A stretch of 22,109 nt of DNA from Priapulus caudatus (lineage: Eukaryota > Priapulida > Priapulimorpha > Priapulimorphida > Priapulidae), in contig NW_014579575.1 in NCBI RefSeq assembly GCF_000485595.1, forward strand, positions 6,243 to 28,351, written 5' to 3'. Made by a program: the position numbers and the translations under genes. Below are positions 1 through 9,924 of the stretch, in pieces. How positions within the stretch are numbered: position 1 is the stretch's first letter; each line of letters starts with the position of its first letter. Under the pieces are notes generated by a model, which was given only the letters and a program-made list of their open reading frames with translations, made no database searches and had not been told where the DNA came from.

Positions 1-369
1 TCGTTCTATACAGGTGGTCGTCCTATACATGTGGCTACACCGTATCACCACCATCCACGGGAAGCTGTGAACGCTGGGAACAGACAGGTGGCCGTTCTAT
101 ACAGGTGGCTACACCGTATTACCACCATCCACGGGAAGCTGTGAACAGACAGGTGGCCGTTCTATACAGGTGGATCCACCGTATCCCCACCATCCACGGG
201 AAGCTGTTACCGCTGTGAACAGACAGGTGGCCGTTCTATACAGGTGGCTACACCGTAACTCCACCATCTACGGAAAGCTGTGCACGCTGTGAACAGACAG
301 GTGGTCCCACCTGTATAGAACTCCCCACCATCCACGGGAAGCTGTGAACGCTGTGAACAGACAGGTGGT
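1..369 (+). repeat. 74-bp satellite array, forward orientation (array 1)
   Basis: This is a tandem array of a roughly 74-bp monomer, cut by the left window edge. Each monomer runs through GTGGCCGTTCTATACAG, GTGGCTACACCGTAT, CCCCACCATCCACGGGAAG and CTGTGAACG plus CTGTGAACAGACAG. Length variants are visible: a ~65-bp form lacks one CTGTGAACG copy, and a longer form duplicates the 17-bp GTGGCCGTTCTATACAG block. Sequence variants include GTGGATCCACC at about 169 and GCTGTTACCGCTG at about 203. ATAC-A-GGTG-GCTA-CACC-GTAT can form an 8-bp hairpin with a one-base bulge. Because 74 is not a multiple of 3, reading frame rotates at every monomer, so the open frames here are not evidence of a protein. 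The array stops at a single N (370). Confidence 0.95.
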
Positions 370-370
370 N
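370..370. other. Assembly N at satellite / tetranucleotide junction
   Basis: A single N falls exactly where the 74-bp satellite stops in mid-monomer and the TCCG-type simple repeat begins. It probably marks a scaffold join or unresolved base, so adjacency of the two repeats is not proven. Confidence 0.85.
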
Positions 371-1240
371 TCCGTCTGTCTATCCGTCCGTCCGTCCATC
401 CGTTCCTCCGTCTGTCTATCCGTCCGTCCATCCATCTGTCTATCCGTCCGTCCGTCCATCCGTTCTTCCGTCTGTCTATCCGTTCGTCCGTCCATTCGTT
501 CCTCCGTCTGTCTATCCGTCCTTTCATCCATCTGTCTATCCGTCCGTCCGTCCGTCCGTTTATCCATCTGTTCTTCCGACTATCCATCTTTCTGACTATC
601 TATCTGTCCGTCCGTCCATCCGTCCGTCCGTCCATCCGTCCGTCTGTCTATCCGTTCGTCCGTCCATCCGTTCCTCCGTCCGTCTATACGTCCGTCCGTC
701 CGTCCATCCATCTGTTCTTCCGTCTATCTATCAGTCGTACTATCTATCCGTCCGTCCGTCCATCCGTCTGTCTGTCTATCCGTCCGTCCGTCCGTCCATC
801 CGTCCGTCTGTCTATCCGTCCGTCCGTCCGTCCATCCGTCCGTCTGTCTATATGTCCGTCCGTCCGTCCGTCCGTCCGTCCGTCCATCCGTTCCTCCGCC
901 TGCCTATCCGTCCGTCCGTCAATCCATCTGTTCTTCCGTCTATCCATCCGTCCGTCTGTCTATCCGTCCGTCCGTCCGTCCGTCCGTCCGTTACTCCGTT
1001 CGTCTATCCGTCCGTCCGTCCGTCCATCCATCTGTTCTTCCGTCTATTCATCCGTCCGTCTGTCTATCCGCCCATCCGTCCATCCGTTCCTCCGTCTGTC
1101 TATCCGTTCCTCCGTCCGTCTATCCGTCCGTCTGTCCCTCCGTCCGTTCTTCCGTCTGTCTATCCGTCCGTCCGTTCATCCATTTGTTCTTCCGTCTATC
1201 CATCCGTCTGTCTGGCTATCCGTCCGTCCGTCCATCCATG
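371..1240. repeat. Tetranucleotide repeat field (TCCG/TCTG/TCTA/TCCA)
   Basis: About 870 bp is built almost wholly from 4-mers TCCG, TCTG, TCTA, TCCA, TTCC and TTCT. The order is not random: phrases such as CCGTTCCTCCG, TCTGTCTATCCG and CATCTGTTCTTCCG recur every few tens of bases, a weak higher-order structure over the 4-bp period. Reading it through gives serine/valine/proline-rich frames on the plus strand and Arg/Asp/Gly/Trp/Met-rich frames on the minus strand. These are simple-repeat artefacts, not genes. It ends in CCATCCATGG, where ordinary sequence resumes. Confidence 0.95.
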
Positions 1241-1844
1241 GAGCGTCAACAACGGTGGTATAACTCAAAGCGAGCTGCGCGTGTAGGCGTCTGCCGGAGG
1301 CCCGTAGTCCGTAACGATGTCCCCAATCCGGAAATACAGATTTTGTGAATATGCTGTCAGGGGTAAGAAGAGGAGGAGGAGGGGGAAAATATTCCGCCCT
1401 TAACTTAGAGAGTATGCCCCGCGGGGTCCAGAAGTGAGGAAACGCGCGATTGCGACAGAAATGCGAATGTGTTGAATCTATTATATCTCGATATTCATCA
1501 CAAACACACAGTTACGCACATCCTTTACAACGCTCAGCACAGATTCCCAAATCCACGTCACGATTAGGCCACGCCTCCTTTCAAATCGTTGATTTTACTG
1601 GATTTACAATTGCTTCAAAATTTACAAAAACAAATCTTTTTGATAAAATACCGAAAGGTAAGTAATATTGTGGTAAAAACTTATTGTTTATTGTTTTTAC
1701 TGAAAAAATATAGTTAGGGTCACACAAGAAATAAATTATATGACCGGACGCGTTCTACAATCGAGTAGATCATCATTATGTGTATTAGTAGGTCTAAGGA
1801 GAGAGATAGTGAATATATAAATAAGTTGTGGATATAGAAATCAG
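1241..1844. other. Low-copy non-coding stretch
   Basis: About 600 bp between the tetranucleotide field and the telomere-like tract. It contains a short purine run at about 1367-1387 and becomes AT-rich toward the right. I see no repeat family, RNA gene or recognisable protein apart from the weak exon candidate listed separately. Confidence 0.6.
1438..1654 (+). other. Weak candidate exon ending in a consensus splice donor
   Basis: A frame stays open for about 70 codons from after a TGA at 1435-1437, without an in-frame ATG. It reaches CCGAAAG|GTAAGTAA at about 1648-1662, which is close to the metazoan 5' splice-site consensus. The encoded peptide matches no family I recognise; residues are mixed (Ser, Thr, Lys, Ile rich) with no motif. 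No strong polypyrimidine-AG acceptor precedes it. A chance donor in AT-rich DNA is the leading alternative. Confidence 0.12.
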
Positions 1845-1912
1845 TTAACCCTAACCCTAACCCTAATCTTAATCTTAATCCTAACCCTAATCCTAACTCT
1901 ATCCCTAATTCT
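1845..1912. repeat. Interstitial telomere-like tract (CCCTAA)n, degenerate
   Basis: The tract opens with perfect AACCCTAACCCTAA copies and then decays into AATCTT, AATCCT and CCCTAATTCT variants over about 68 bp. The plus strand carries the C-rich sequence, so the complementary strand reads TTAGGG. TTAGGG is the telomere repeat of most non-arthropod animals and some other eukaryotes. Decay on one side and ordinary sequence on both sides argue for an internal relic, not a chromosome end. Confidence 0.9.
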
Positions 1913-2270
1913 CAAATATAAAAAAATTAGCCAAAAATAATAAAAAAATAAGAGACAAAATTAGCCAATCAGAATCAGATCTCTTTCCTGTGCAAAATTC
2001 CATGTGTATCAGTTACACTGATAACGAAAAGCTTATTTTGCAAAACGGCCTATGTCCATATTTTTCAAAAATGACTTTAAGCCACCAATGTCTAGTATGT
2101 GAACATAGGTACTGTTTAGAGTACTTTTTTCTTGAAAAACAGCCTACATCATGTTTAAAAGACCCAACATAATTCGTGTTTAGCTTACATACATAAACCT
2201 TTAGTTGCAAAATAGCCTATATCTATCAGCAAATTTTAACCAATGATGAAAACAATGTAAACTAGACAGA
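1913..2270. other. AT-rich non-coding stretch with a diverged short repeat
   Basis: No gene is visible. A diverged motif occurs about 167 bp apart: GCAAAACGGCCTATGTCCAT at about 2040 and GCAAAATAGCCTATATCTAT at about 2207, with a third weaker relative (AAAAACAGCCTACATCATG) near 2137. A related sequence, AGCCTATATACAAAAGGC, lies on the opposite strand near 2490-2510. This suggests a degenerate dispersed or tandem repeat. Confidence 0.45.
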
Positions 2271-2422
2271 GTGCACTCACGGAGAGTGCATACCTCCGCC
2301 AACGACATACGCCATACGCCTCGGCTTGCTGACTCGCTGGCTGGCTAATATCGATCGCGCGAACACACGAACACACGAGAGCGAAAACATAACCTCCTCC
2401 AACTCCGTTGGGCGGAGGTAAT
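2271..2422 (-). mobile_element. Small non-autonomous element with nested inverted repeats (MITE-like)
   Basis: A perfect 7-bp hairpin (TGCACTC, loop ACGGA, GAGTGCA) lies at 2272-2290. It is followed by TACCTCCGCCAAC at 2291-2303, whose inverted partner GTTGGGCGGAGGTA ends at 2422. The 132-bp interval between the outer ends of that pair has no coding potential. On the minus strand it reads from GGCGGAGGT through GGAGGAGGTTATGTTTTCG to the GCACTCTCCG hairpin. I recall this phrase from dispersed repeats in several marine animal genomes, but that is memory and not checked here. Short hairpin-bearing elements of this size are usually MITEs or related non-autonomous elements. No clear target duplication was found. 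Confidence 0.55.
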
Positions 2423-2755
2423 GATTGTCAAATAATTATTTTTCTCGTTTTCTCTCATTTCTTCAAAATGGACATGTGCAGTTTTTCCAAATAAGCCTTT
2501 TGTATATAGGCTGTGGTTCCTCGACCCGTGACCGGTCGCCAATGTTCTGTGGCTAAACGACCAGTTAACAGGATGGACCAATCAACAGGGAGCTTGCCTC
2601 CCCCCCACCCAGCTAGTCCTTACGGCGGTGGTGGCGCTGCTAAGTCAATTTGTGTTTTTATCAGAAAACTATCAACACGTTTATTGTTATGCTATTAATT
2701 GTTGTGTACCAGTAATAAAACTAGTTTCAACAGTACATTTAGCGGCGGTTGTAGC
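2423..2755. other. Non-coding stretch leading into U copy A
   Basis: No gene recognised. The stretch has a C-rich run near 2600, a CCAAT at about 2578 and a short tandem GTAGCGGTT/GGCGGTTGTAGCGG motif at about 2741-2760 that runs straight into the start of U copy A. Unlike copy E, no satellite precedes this U copy. Confidence 0.5.
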
Positions 2756-3624
2756 GGTTGTAGCGATTTTAGTAGCCTCCCTACTCTTCCCTCCGTGAGA
2801 TGTACGTGTCCGGTTGAGGAGCCACAGCGATATATATGTGTGTATGTATATATATCAGTGGACAGTTACTGCATGCTTACTCCGTTTATATTGTGTTAGT
2901 GTGTTGCGTGCGGTTTTTTTATGCATTTCATTATATACCGAGTTTTGTTACTGTTGCTATCTATGCTCACGCTGTTCTTATACAGCGACATATACAGTAG
3001 AAGTCCAAAAATCCGGATGCCAGAAATCCGACCGACCCGAGAACCTTTCGAAAACATGACTTCAGCCATTATAATACACGCTGTTCTTTTTGTAGTGAAA
3101 ATATTTTATGTTTACATTTTTGTCAAGTGTTGACCTTATTTTCCTTTAAAACTGCTCGTTTTTAATCAATGAAGCCATGCTGTATTTGCTAATGAGAATA
3201 AACAATCAAAATTTACTTGTTCTTCTCTTCTTCATTTTTATTTGAATTTTAAAACTACTGTAGTACGCACAGACGAGTGATGTCGGTACCAATGTTGAAT
3301 CTATTACTCTAGCTCTACTGCTATCTCATTATAATATATCAAAAGCTAATAATTAATGAATCGTTAGCTTTTAAATATATATGGAGTCGACTCCAAAATC
3401 AGTATAGAAAATTACTTTCGTTTGACACATCGTGGATCCAAGTATAAATCTGGGTATAAGTTAAATAGTTAAATATAAAAAAACGTGTACATTAGATTGT
3501 AATAGGATTTTGAAAAGTGAAAACGTTAACCCCGTTCCGAAACAGTCAAATTCTGCCAATAGGTGGCTCTATATAGAGTCGACTCTGCCGCGTTCAGCGC
3601 TAAAGAGACGAACGCTAACAGATG
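2756..3624 (+). mobile_element. U core repeat, copy A (intact)
   Basis: This ~870-bp segment is nearly identical to copy E at 19080-19980 and shares long blocks with copies B, C and D. It starts at GTTGTAGCGATTTTAG and ends at GACGAACGCTAACAGATG, immediately before reverse-orientation satellite. It has no long open frame and no protein motif, and contains a pogo-like MITE candidate. Copy A has two SalI-type palindromes, GGAGTCGACTCC at about 3381 and AGAGTCGACTCT at about 3576. It also contains the undisturbed target TATG at 2843-2846 where copy C carries an LTR element. The left satellite arm is missing here. Confidence 0.85.
2993..3262. mobile_element. Pogo/Tigger-like MITE candidate inside U copy A
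   Basis: TA flanks a 266-bp segment (2995-3260) that begins CAGTAG and ends CTACTG; including the TA it reads TACAGTAG...CTACTGTA. The left end continues AAGTCCAAAAATCCGGATG, which resembles the CAGT...ATCCGG ends known for pogo/Tigger elements of the Tc1/mariner superfamily, which duplicate TA. The right end matches only over 6 bp, so the inverted repeat is weak. There is no transposase frame. The same segment is present at the same place in copy E, so if it is a MITE it inserted before U was copied. Confidence 0.4.
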
Positions 3625-3967
3625 CCTGTCTGTTCACAGCGTTAACAACTTTCCGTGGATAGTGGGGATACGGTGTAGCCACCTGTATAGAACGGCCACC
3701 TGTCTGTTCACAGCGTTAACAGCTTCCCGTGGATGGTGGTGATACGGTGTAGCCACCTGTATAGAACGGCCACCTGTCTGTTCACAGCGTTAACAGCTTC
3801 CCGTGGATGGTGGGGATACGGTGTAGCCACCTGTATAGAACGACCACCTGTCTGTTCACAGCGTTAACAGCTTCCCGTGGATGGTGGAGATACGGTGTAG
3901 CCACCTGTATAAAACGACCACCTATATAGAACGACCACCTGTCTGTTCACAGCTTCGCGTGGATGGT
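3625..3967 (-). repeat. 74-bp satellite array, reverse orientation (right arm of cassette A)
   Basis: About 4-5 monomers read on the minus strand, recognisable as CTGTCTGTTCACAGCG, CTTCCCGTGGATGGTGG, ATACGGTGTAGCCACC and TGTATAGAACGGCCACC. The monomer next to U carries the variant TTTCCGTGGAT where the outer ones read TTCCCGTGGAT; the same variant sits next to U in copies B and E. The array ends in CTTCGCGTGGATGGTG before the end spacer. Confidence 0.95.
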
Positions 3968-4172
3968 GTGACCATATATTACATTTATAAATGATTATTT
4001 AGTGGACAAACTGATGGTAGACAAAATGGGAATGGAGTGGATTTTTAGTGTAGGCCAATTGGGAGTATGCGAAATGGGTGTAGACATTTCTCTCTCTTTT
4101 GCTATAGACGAAATGGGAATTCCGCCGTAGGCGAAATGGGAGTAGGCCAACTGGGCATAAACCCACCGTATA
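3968..4172. repeat. Cassette spacer: AT-rich end plus degenerate AAATGGGA repeats
   Basis: The first part, to about 4001 (GTGACCATATATTACATTTA... ending GATTATTTA), also terminates the reverse array of cassette E at 21141-21174. The rest is a degenerate ~20-bp repeat around GTAGGCGAAATGGGAGTAG, with about six variants including GACAAAATGGGAATGG and GTAGGCCAACTGGGC. It recurs nearly unchanged at 18015-18179. It runs directly into forward satellite at AACCCACCGTATAACCACC. It marks the boundary between successive cassettes and has no convincing coding content. Confidence 0.8.
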
Positions 4173-4468
4173 ACCACCATCCACGGGACGCTGTGAACGC
4201 TGTGAACAGACAGGTGGTCGTTCTATACAGGTGGCCGTCCTATACAGGTGGATACACCGTATCCCCACCATCCACGGGAAGCTGTGAACGCTGTGAACAG
4301 ACAGGTGGCCGTTCTATACAGGTGGCTACACCGTATCACCACCATCCACGGGAAGCTGTGAACGCTGTGAACAGACAGGTGGCCGTTCTATACAGGTGGC
4401 TACACCGTATCACCACCATCCACGGGAAGCTGTGAACAGACAGGTGGTCGTTCTATACAGTTGGCCGT
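4173..4468 (+). repeat. 74-bp satellite array, forward orientation (array 2)
   Basis: About four clean monomers begin with the variant CCACGGGACGCTG. The array ends in TATACAGTTGGCCGT next to an N at 4469. TATACAGTTGGCCG is the same phrase that immediately precedes U in cassette E, so a U copy may have followed here before the unresolved join. Confidence 0.95.
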
Positions 4469-4469
4469 N
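4469..4469. other. Assembly N at satellite / anonymous sequence junction
   Basis: A single N separates clean satellite from low-similarity sequence of different character. It is likely a scaffold join. Confidence 0.8.
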
Positions 4470-7400
4470 TATCGATCCTTCGGAGTTAGCTATAGCGCGA
4501 TTCTTTTTTTTACTATTATATGCTATTGTCCATATGTGCATGGGTGTCAATTGAAACAGACGCTTGCTGTAATTCCAAGCTCCATTATTTAGTGTAAATT
4601 AGATTGGGTCTAAATTAACTCGATATCTCTACTCGTGAATTTATTTTCTAAGACCTGAATCATTTAATGCATTGATTATTGAAATTTCTAGATAAACGCT
4701 AATATTATATATAGATGAGATAGATATTATTTGAGTAATACATTTTTCTATCGGCTTAATCCTCACTGACGCTTTACTACTAGGTTACTTCCTATATAAG
4801 GCTAATTGCTTATGTCGGATATAATTTTTCGTGTGTCATATCTGCTATGATTAATTATCGTATATTGTTAATTTCTGAATTGAGCAAGTCTAATTATTCT
4901 CTGAATGCTAACATGTTGTCCTTATATTTCGTGAAAGGCCGTGTATTTATTGATGATTAGATAGTTCATGTGTCCTCGGAAAATGTCATAGCTCCGTGAC
5001 TCAGATATTCTTCTTGTCGGCGGAACGCCACGTCGCGGCATGTAAAGGCCATGCTGCGCCCGCATATATATAATCCTATATCTAATTGGGTCTTACTACT
5101 ATACGCCGTGTTATATAATACACTATAATATTTATATCTCATGTCTAGGGTTATCGCTTGTGAGTCTCATCTCTTAACTCGGCAACTCCAGTGCTTAATT
5201 CTCGACACTGCAGCTGTCATAACTCGACACTGGTAGGATTCTCAGGAATACAGTATGTATACGCTTAGATCCGCACCGGCAGATAATGATAGTAATACTC
5301 TTTTCTTACACCGTATACATGTCGATTGTATCGTTATAAGAATAGCTATAAGACTAATGGGCTTGATCGCGCGGCTCGGCAAATATTTATTAGCTTTCAC
5401 TGTAGGGAATCGCTGTTGGTCTATTACATCGATACTCACAAGTGTTATTCGTGTAGGACAGATATGAGTTCAGAGTACGGCCTGTTAGGTGTCTAGAAAG
5501 TATCTCCATATAGATCCTCGAGCATATGATACTCATTATAGTAACCTACCCTTTTTCTACGCTCAATTTAAACGTGTCGCGCATGCGTCACCTGCAGTTA
5601 TACAGGTCGTACTGTCGGGACTTGTGGGCTGCGCTGGCTATTTGCGATTAATTAGGTTAATCGGGGTCAATTAATTCGGACATTCACAGGTGTGTGTAGT
5701 ATAGTGTGACATGTTATCATTATTGACTGGTAGAAATCTAGAAGTATCTCTACAGATCGCGAGAGATCCGTAGTGTATACATGTTCTTGTCTAGCTGCCA
5801 TTACGGCTAAAACCGGAAGATTATCTGTCTTAGGCCTTAGAGTTGATTGGGTTGTTCTTGAGGTCTTTGATCGTCTGCTGTTTTGCTATTCGACGCCATA
5901 TCATACTAATTATAGTGGTATGGTTGAAGTCGTGCTGAGAGAGCGCTGCGATTAGATTGAAAAGCTACGAATGGATATGATTTGTGAGGACAGTAGGAGC
6001 CGTATGCATGAGTAGGAATTGCTAGAGAAGAGGGGGGGGGATTCTCAGTACAGATCGCGAGATTTAGAGAGAGAGTAAATAACTTGTAGATCTACCGGAT
6101 GGTAAGAGACGATATACGCTTGTATAAGCAAATGGGCTTGCCGCGCGGTGGATAACAGCTATTATATTAGAGTACATCGCTATTGCGTGCAATGAACTTC
6201 GGAGAGCTCGACGAGAGAGGAGGTGTTATTTCTAGACAGATACTATCAATCACGCCATGGAGCGAGTGAGAGGATGTTCTAGGGCATGTCTACTCGACTG
6301 CAGAGAGTGTTCTTCGAGATGATGACTCGTCGTGTTCTTCGTATAATGTCGTTCATGGGGATATGGCCCGCGCGCTTTCCCGCGCCGGACGAACACAAGA
6401 TTGAAATTTTCGCGCTAATTGTACTCATATGCCTAATTATTGTTAATCGATTTCACGAGTCAGTGAAGATTCCGAAGGCTCCAGTGACTTTTCTTTAAGC
6501 TTGTTGTGTCTCAATTTTGGCATGTCGCGTCTCTCTCGATACGTACACCTCACTTCCTAGATTCGGAACGAAGATATGAAATTACCAGTACTACTTTTTT
6601 CTATATCCGGAATCAACCTACTACGGCAGGCCGGTGCTTTGTATGTGACTTAACGCATTATTGTAGTGTCCGTTTTAAGTCGCCGCTGCGTCGGCCTGAT
6701 AGTTGTAGATTAATTAGCGGGTATACATCGTACACAGTTATGCGGAGATTCACAGATACTACACATATGCGGATTATGAGTGCGCTGCATTTCGCACGCT
6801 AGTGATTGATCTATCTATCTCTGCTCATGGTAGTTCCTATTTGAGTTCGTCCGCTGGCTGTAGAAGTGTCTAGTAGCGTTGTATGATAACTAGAATACTC
6901 CGATAATACTGATAGGCGTAGGCCTGGCGTTTGTACGGCTATGACACCCGTGCGTACTCATAATGGTCCGGTTAATATAACTGTATGTACAGGCGTTGGA
7001 CGCGCGCGGCTCGACTGTTATGTGTGCATATAATATACAGTAAATACAGTATAACGAGCTCGAAGTCGTGAAGTCACGTATTATCTCGAAATCTATCACG
7101 CTAAATAAATGGCAATATCATTTATCCATTGACTATAGTATTCACGCATGTAGAATTCTAGAATTTAACTCGACTCCTTCGCGAGACATGCGTATAACTA
7201 TGGCTTATGAGTTCAATGTGGTCTTATGATTGGTCGATACCTTTAATAAGATAAACCTATAAATGAATAGTAACAATATTTTAAGCACTTAATATAATTA
7301 TCAGCAAATCTGATTTAAATAGTGTTTTTGCGTATAATATTTTATACTTATCGTATGAGATCACACTAGCATTATTTCTAAGCATGTATCTCACGCTATG

Positions 7401-8520
7401 TAATTTAGTATTCTTTATTTGATTATTTATACTCTGACTCTTCGTCGTATGCTATTGAGCGTTTTAGTGAATAATAGCCTATGTTAGATGGCGCTAATGC
7501 TTGCGTTCGGCTCGCGTAGAATCTTACCTGAATTATTATGGTTATCGCTGGGTCATTAATCGAAGACTGCACAGTGGTTTATTTGCTAGGCCTGTTTAGT
7601 TATTGAATGATTAATGTCTAGACACACGCTAGCTTCTAATAACGCTCGCGATGTCGTTCTCGCTCGCGGGTGGTAATAAGTGTTTGTTCCTCGATCTTTT
7701 GCAGGCCGGTACTAGCCTAATGGCAGCTCTTGCGCGTCGAGATGGGCATACTCTGCACTCTCAAATTTGTCAATATTATGGTTAAGATCGCATCAGATTT
7801 AGGGCAATAAGGTCGACTATCTGTATTGACACTCATTGATGTATATTCTTATAAGATCATCATTAGTTATGCAGCTGCGTAGAACTTCTAGAGTTATGTC
7901 TCATTACTCAGTCGCGGGGCTGTTATCGTCTCTTTCTACTTACTCTTCTCTTCTACTCATCTCGTGCTCTTCATCTCTTCTTCAACCTAGTACTAAAGGC
8001 ATCATGTGTATAGTCTGTTGGGTCTTAGTGCGGCGGACGAGACGCAGTGGCACTATTAATGTAGGTTAAGTCAGTGTGGGAGGACGACGCAATGTACTCA
8101 GAAGGACTCACAGTGAGATTAGTCTCGTTTAAGACTGTATCTTATGCAGTAGCAATTCTAAAACGGTATCTCATACAGATCGCCGCGAGATATGATAGCA
8201 ACAATACACTCTTTTACGGCTGGCTAACCCGTGCATACAGGGCATGTATAAGCGAGTAATGGGGCAGAGGAGATGGTACGAGCAGAGAGTGGAAAGAGGT
8301 AGACGCACTAGGATAATTAGGTTAGAAATCGTGGGATCAATAAGCTACGAAACTCACAGGTGGATGATGATATGATATCTAGGAGGCCATAGTAGATAAT
8401 GAGACGTTATTGTCTCGAGTTGTTAAAATATTTTAGAATACAGCTATCATCTCTATAATGATCTTCGCTATATTTTTTTCATAGCTACGGTGGAGATTAT
8501 GTGCATATAGGTGTCGTTCA
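4470..8520. other. About 4 kb of anonymous, internally repetitive, gene-free sequence
   Basis: I find no gene, RNA or clean repeat. Diverged internal echoes exist. ATGGGCTTGATCGCGCGG near 5358 resembles ATGGGCTTGCCGCGCGG near 6130. GATAATGATAGTAATACTC near 5283 resembles GATATGATAGCAACAATAC near 8189. ACAGATCGCGAGA occurs near 5754 and 6050, with ACAGATCGCCGCGAGA near 8177. The open frames are short (at most about 98 codons), overlap randomly on both strands and show no motif. The mismatch pattern, rich in insertions, resembles that in U copy B downstream. The block may be a diverged repeat or uncorrected long-read sequence. Confidence 0.5.
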
Positions 8521-9924
8521 TCTAATATCCTAATTGTGGGGAACCGTATCACCACCGCCTACACATGTGTAGAGCTTTTGGTGAACGCTGGGATAAGATG
8601 ACGTTGCTAGTTATATCGTTATTATTACATGTAGTTGGTTACTCACGCGATATTATCTGACCCTCGATCGAGGAATTAGCGTTGTTGACAGGATTAGAGG
8701 GTGGGCTAGTTATTATACACGATGGTTATCACCGGTATCCCCTCCATTTTTCACCGGGAAGCTAGTTATATCGCTATTGTAACATGTACTGGTGTAGTCT
8801 CGTTTCGGTCAATAATTACAGTGGTGGAAACCTAATCGTCTTCCTGCCCTCGCCTAATCCTTCGGATATCGGTACACTAGTAGCAACGGATCTATAGCAA
8901 TATGTCTTTCGCCAACGGGTGCACGTTCTAGTAGCCGGCGATGGCGATGCGCTGACCACGATACTGCTCACCATCTACGAGATAGCTGTAATGTAACGCT
9001 TATTATATATCGTATATAGTATATATATTATAGCTTTCGCTAAGATGCATTCACGCTGTTATAACGACGCGCGAATTGTACGTTCTATGACAGACTTGCG
9101 ACACGCGCTTCTAACAGGCGAGTATGGCACGTACATCAGCACCAGCGCTATCGCAGCATCCACGGGGCTGTGATAGTTACCGCGTCGAGTTGCGTGACAG
9201 ACAGTTTGGCATTGCTCTGGTCTGATGCCGCTATAAGGGCCGCAGCAGGACGGTGGTCTCCTCTTATATGAATACATGCTCGCGCGCGCATACGACCCGT
9301 ATCACCCCTCAGTGAGCCCTTGTGAATCACGCTTAGGAACATGCAATTGGGGCCGTTGTCTTATGCAGGAGTGGTAGTTTACAGTGGCTACCTCGTATCC
9401 CACCATCATGGGGAGCTGTGAACGCTGATGACAGACAAGTGGCCGTTCCATACAGTGGCTGAAACGTATCTCACCATCCCGGGAGAGCTGTTTAAACGCT
9501 AGTGACGGAAAGGTGGCGGTTTTATACAGTGTGTGGTATGTGTACTATATGCTCATACGGTGAGAAAATATTCGTCCCCTCACGTAGGCTGTGTGGGTGG
9601 ATATCGCAGATGAATTGTTGCATGTATTGGCTTCTATCGTGATCTTCAACTACTATATGCAGGTGGTCGTCCCAACCGTTGTGATCCACAACCTTCACGG
9701 GAAGGTTTGTTATAACGGCTCGTGTTGATACGAGTCTTGGCGTGTGACACGGTATACTCTAGGCTGGTACAGTGCTACCATCGCGTATATGTGCTGCCTC
9801 GCAAGTCCACTTGAAGTCTAATGTGTATCGGACTTTGTAACGATTCAAACATGTAGGTTTGTGTGTATACGTTAGTTGGTCGACGTGTTGCTTATGATAC
9901 CTATAAACTCACAGGTGCTAGCTC
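8521..9924 (+). repeat. Degraded forward satellite with intervening sequence
   Basis: Scattered, mutated fragments of the 74-bp monomer are recognisable. Examples are GAACCGTATCACCACCGCC followed by GGTGAACGCTGGGA near 8540-8595, and TATCACCGGTATCCCC with CACCGGGAAGCT near 8725-8763. The clearest run is 9385-9535, with GCTGTGAACGCTG, ACAGACAAGTGGCCGTTCC and ATACAGTGGCTG. Another piece is GCAGGTGGTCGTCC with CTTCACGGGAAGG near 9660-9705. Their order and orientation match a left arm leading into U copy B. No gene is visible. Confidence 0.65.

Noticed and set aside
852-1286. 144-codon Ser/Val/Pro frame
   Set aside because: This is tetranucleotide repeat read in one phase; 4-bp periodicity repeats the same few codons.
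2271-2300. Hairpin as a tRNA or small structural RNA gene
   Set aside because: Only one short stem with no cloverleaf arms, no internal A/B box pair and no terminator context; it fits a repeat-element end better.
6041-8300. Short frames of 60-98 codons in the anonymous block as genes
   Set aside because: They are scattered in all frames at about chance length, share no motif, and the block shows signs of uncorrected insertions.
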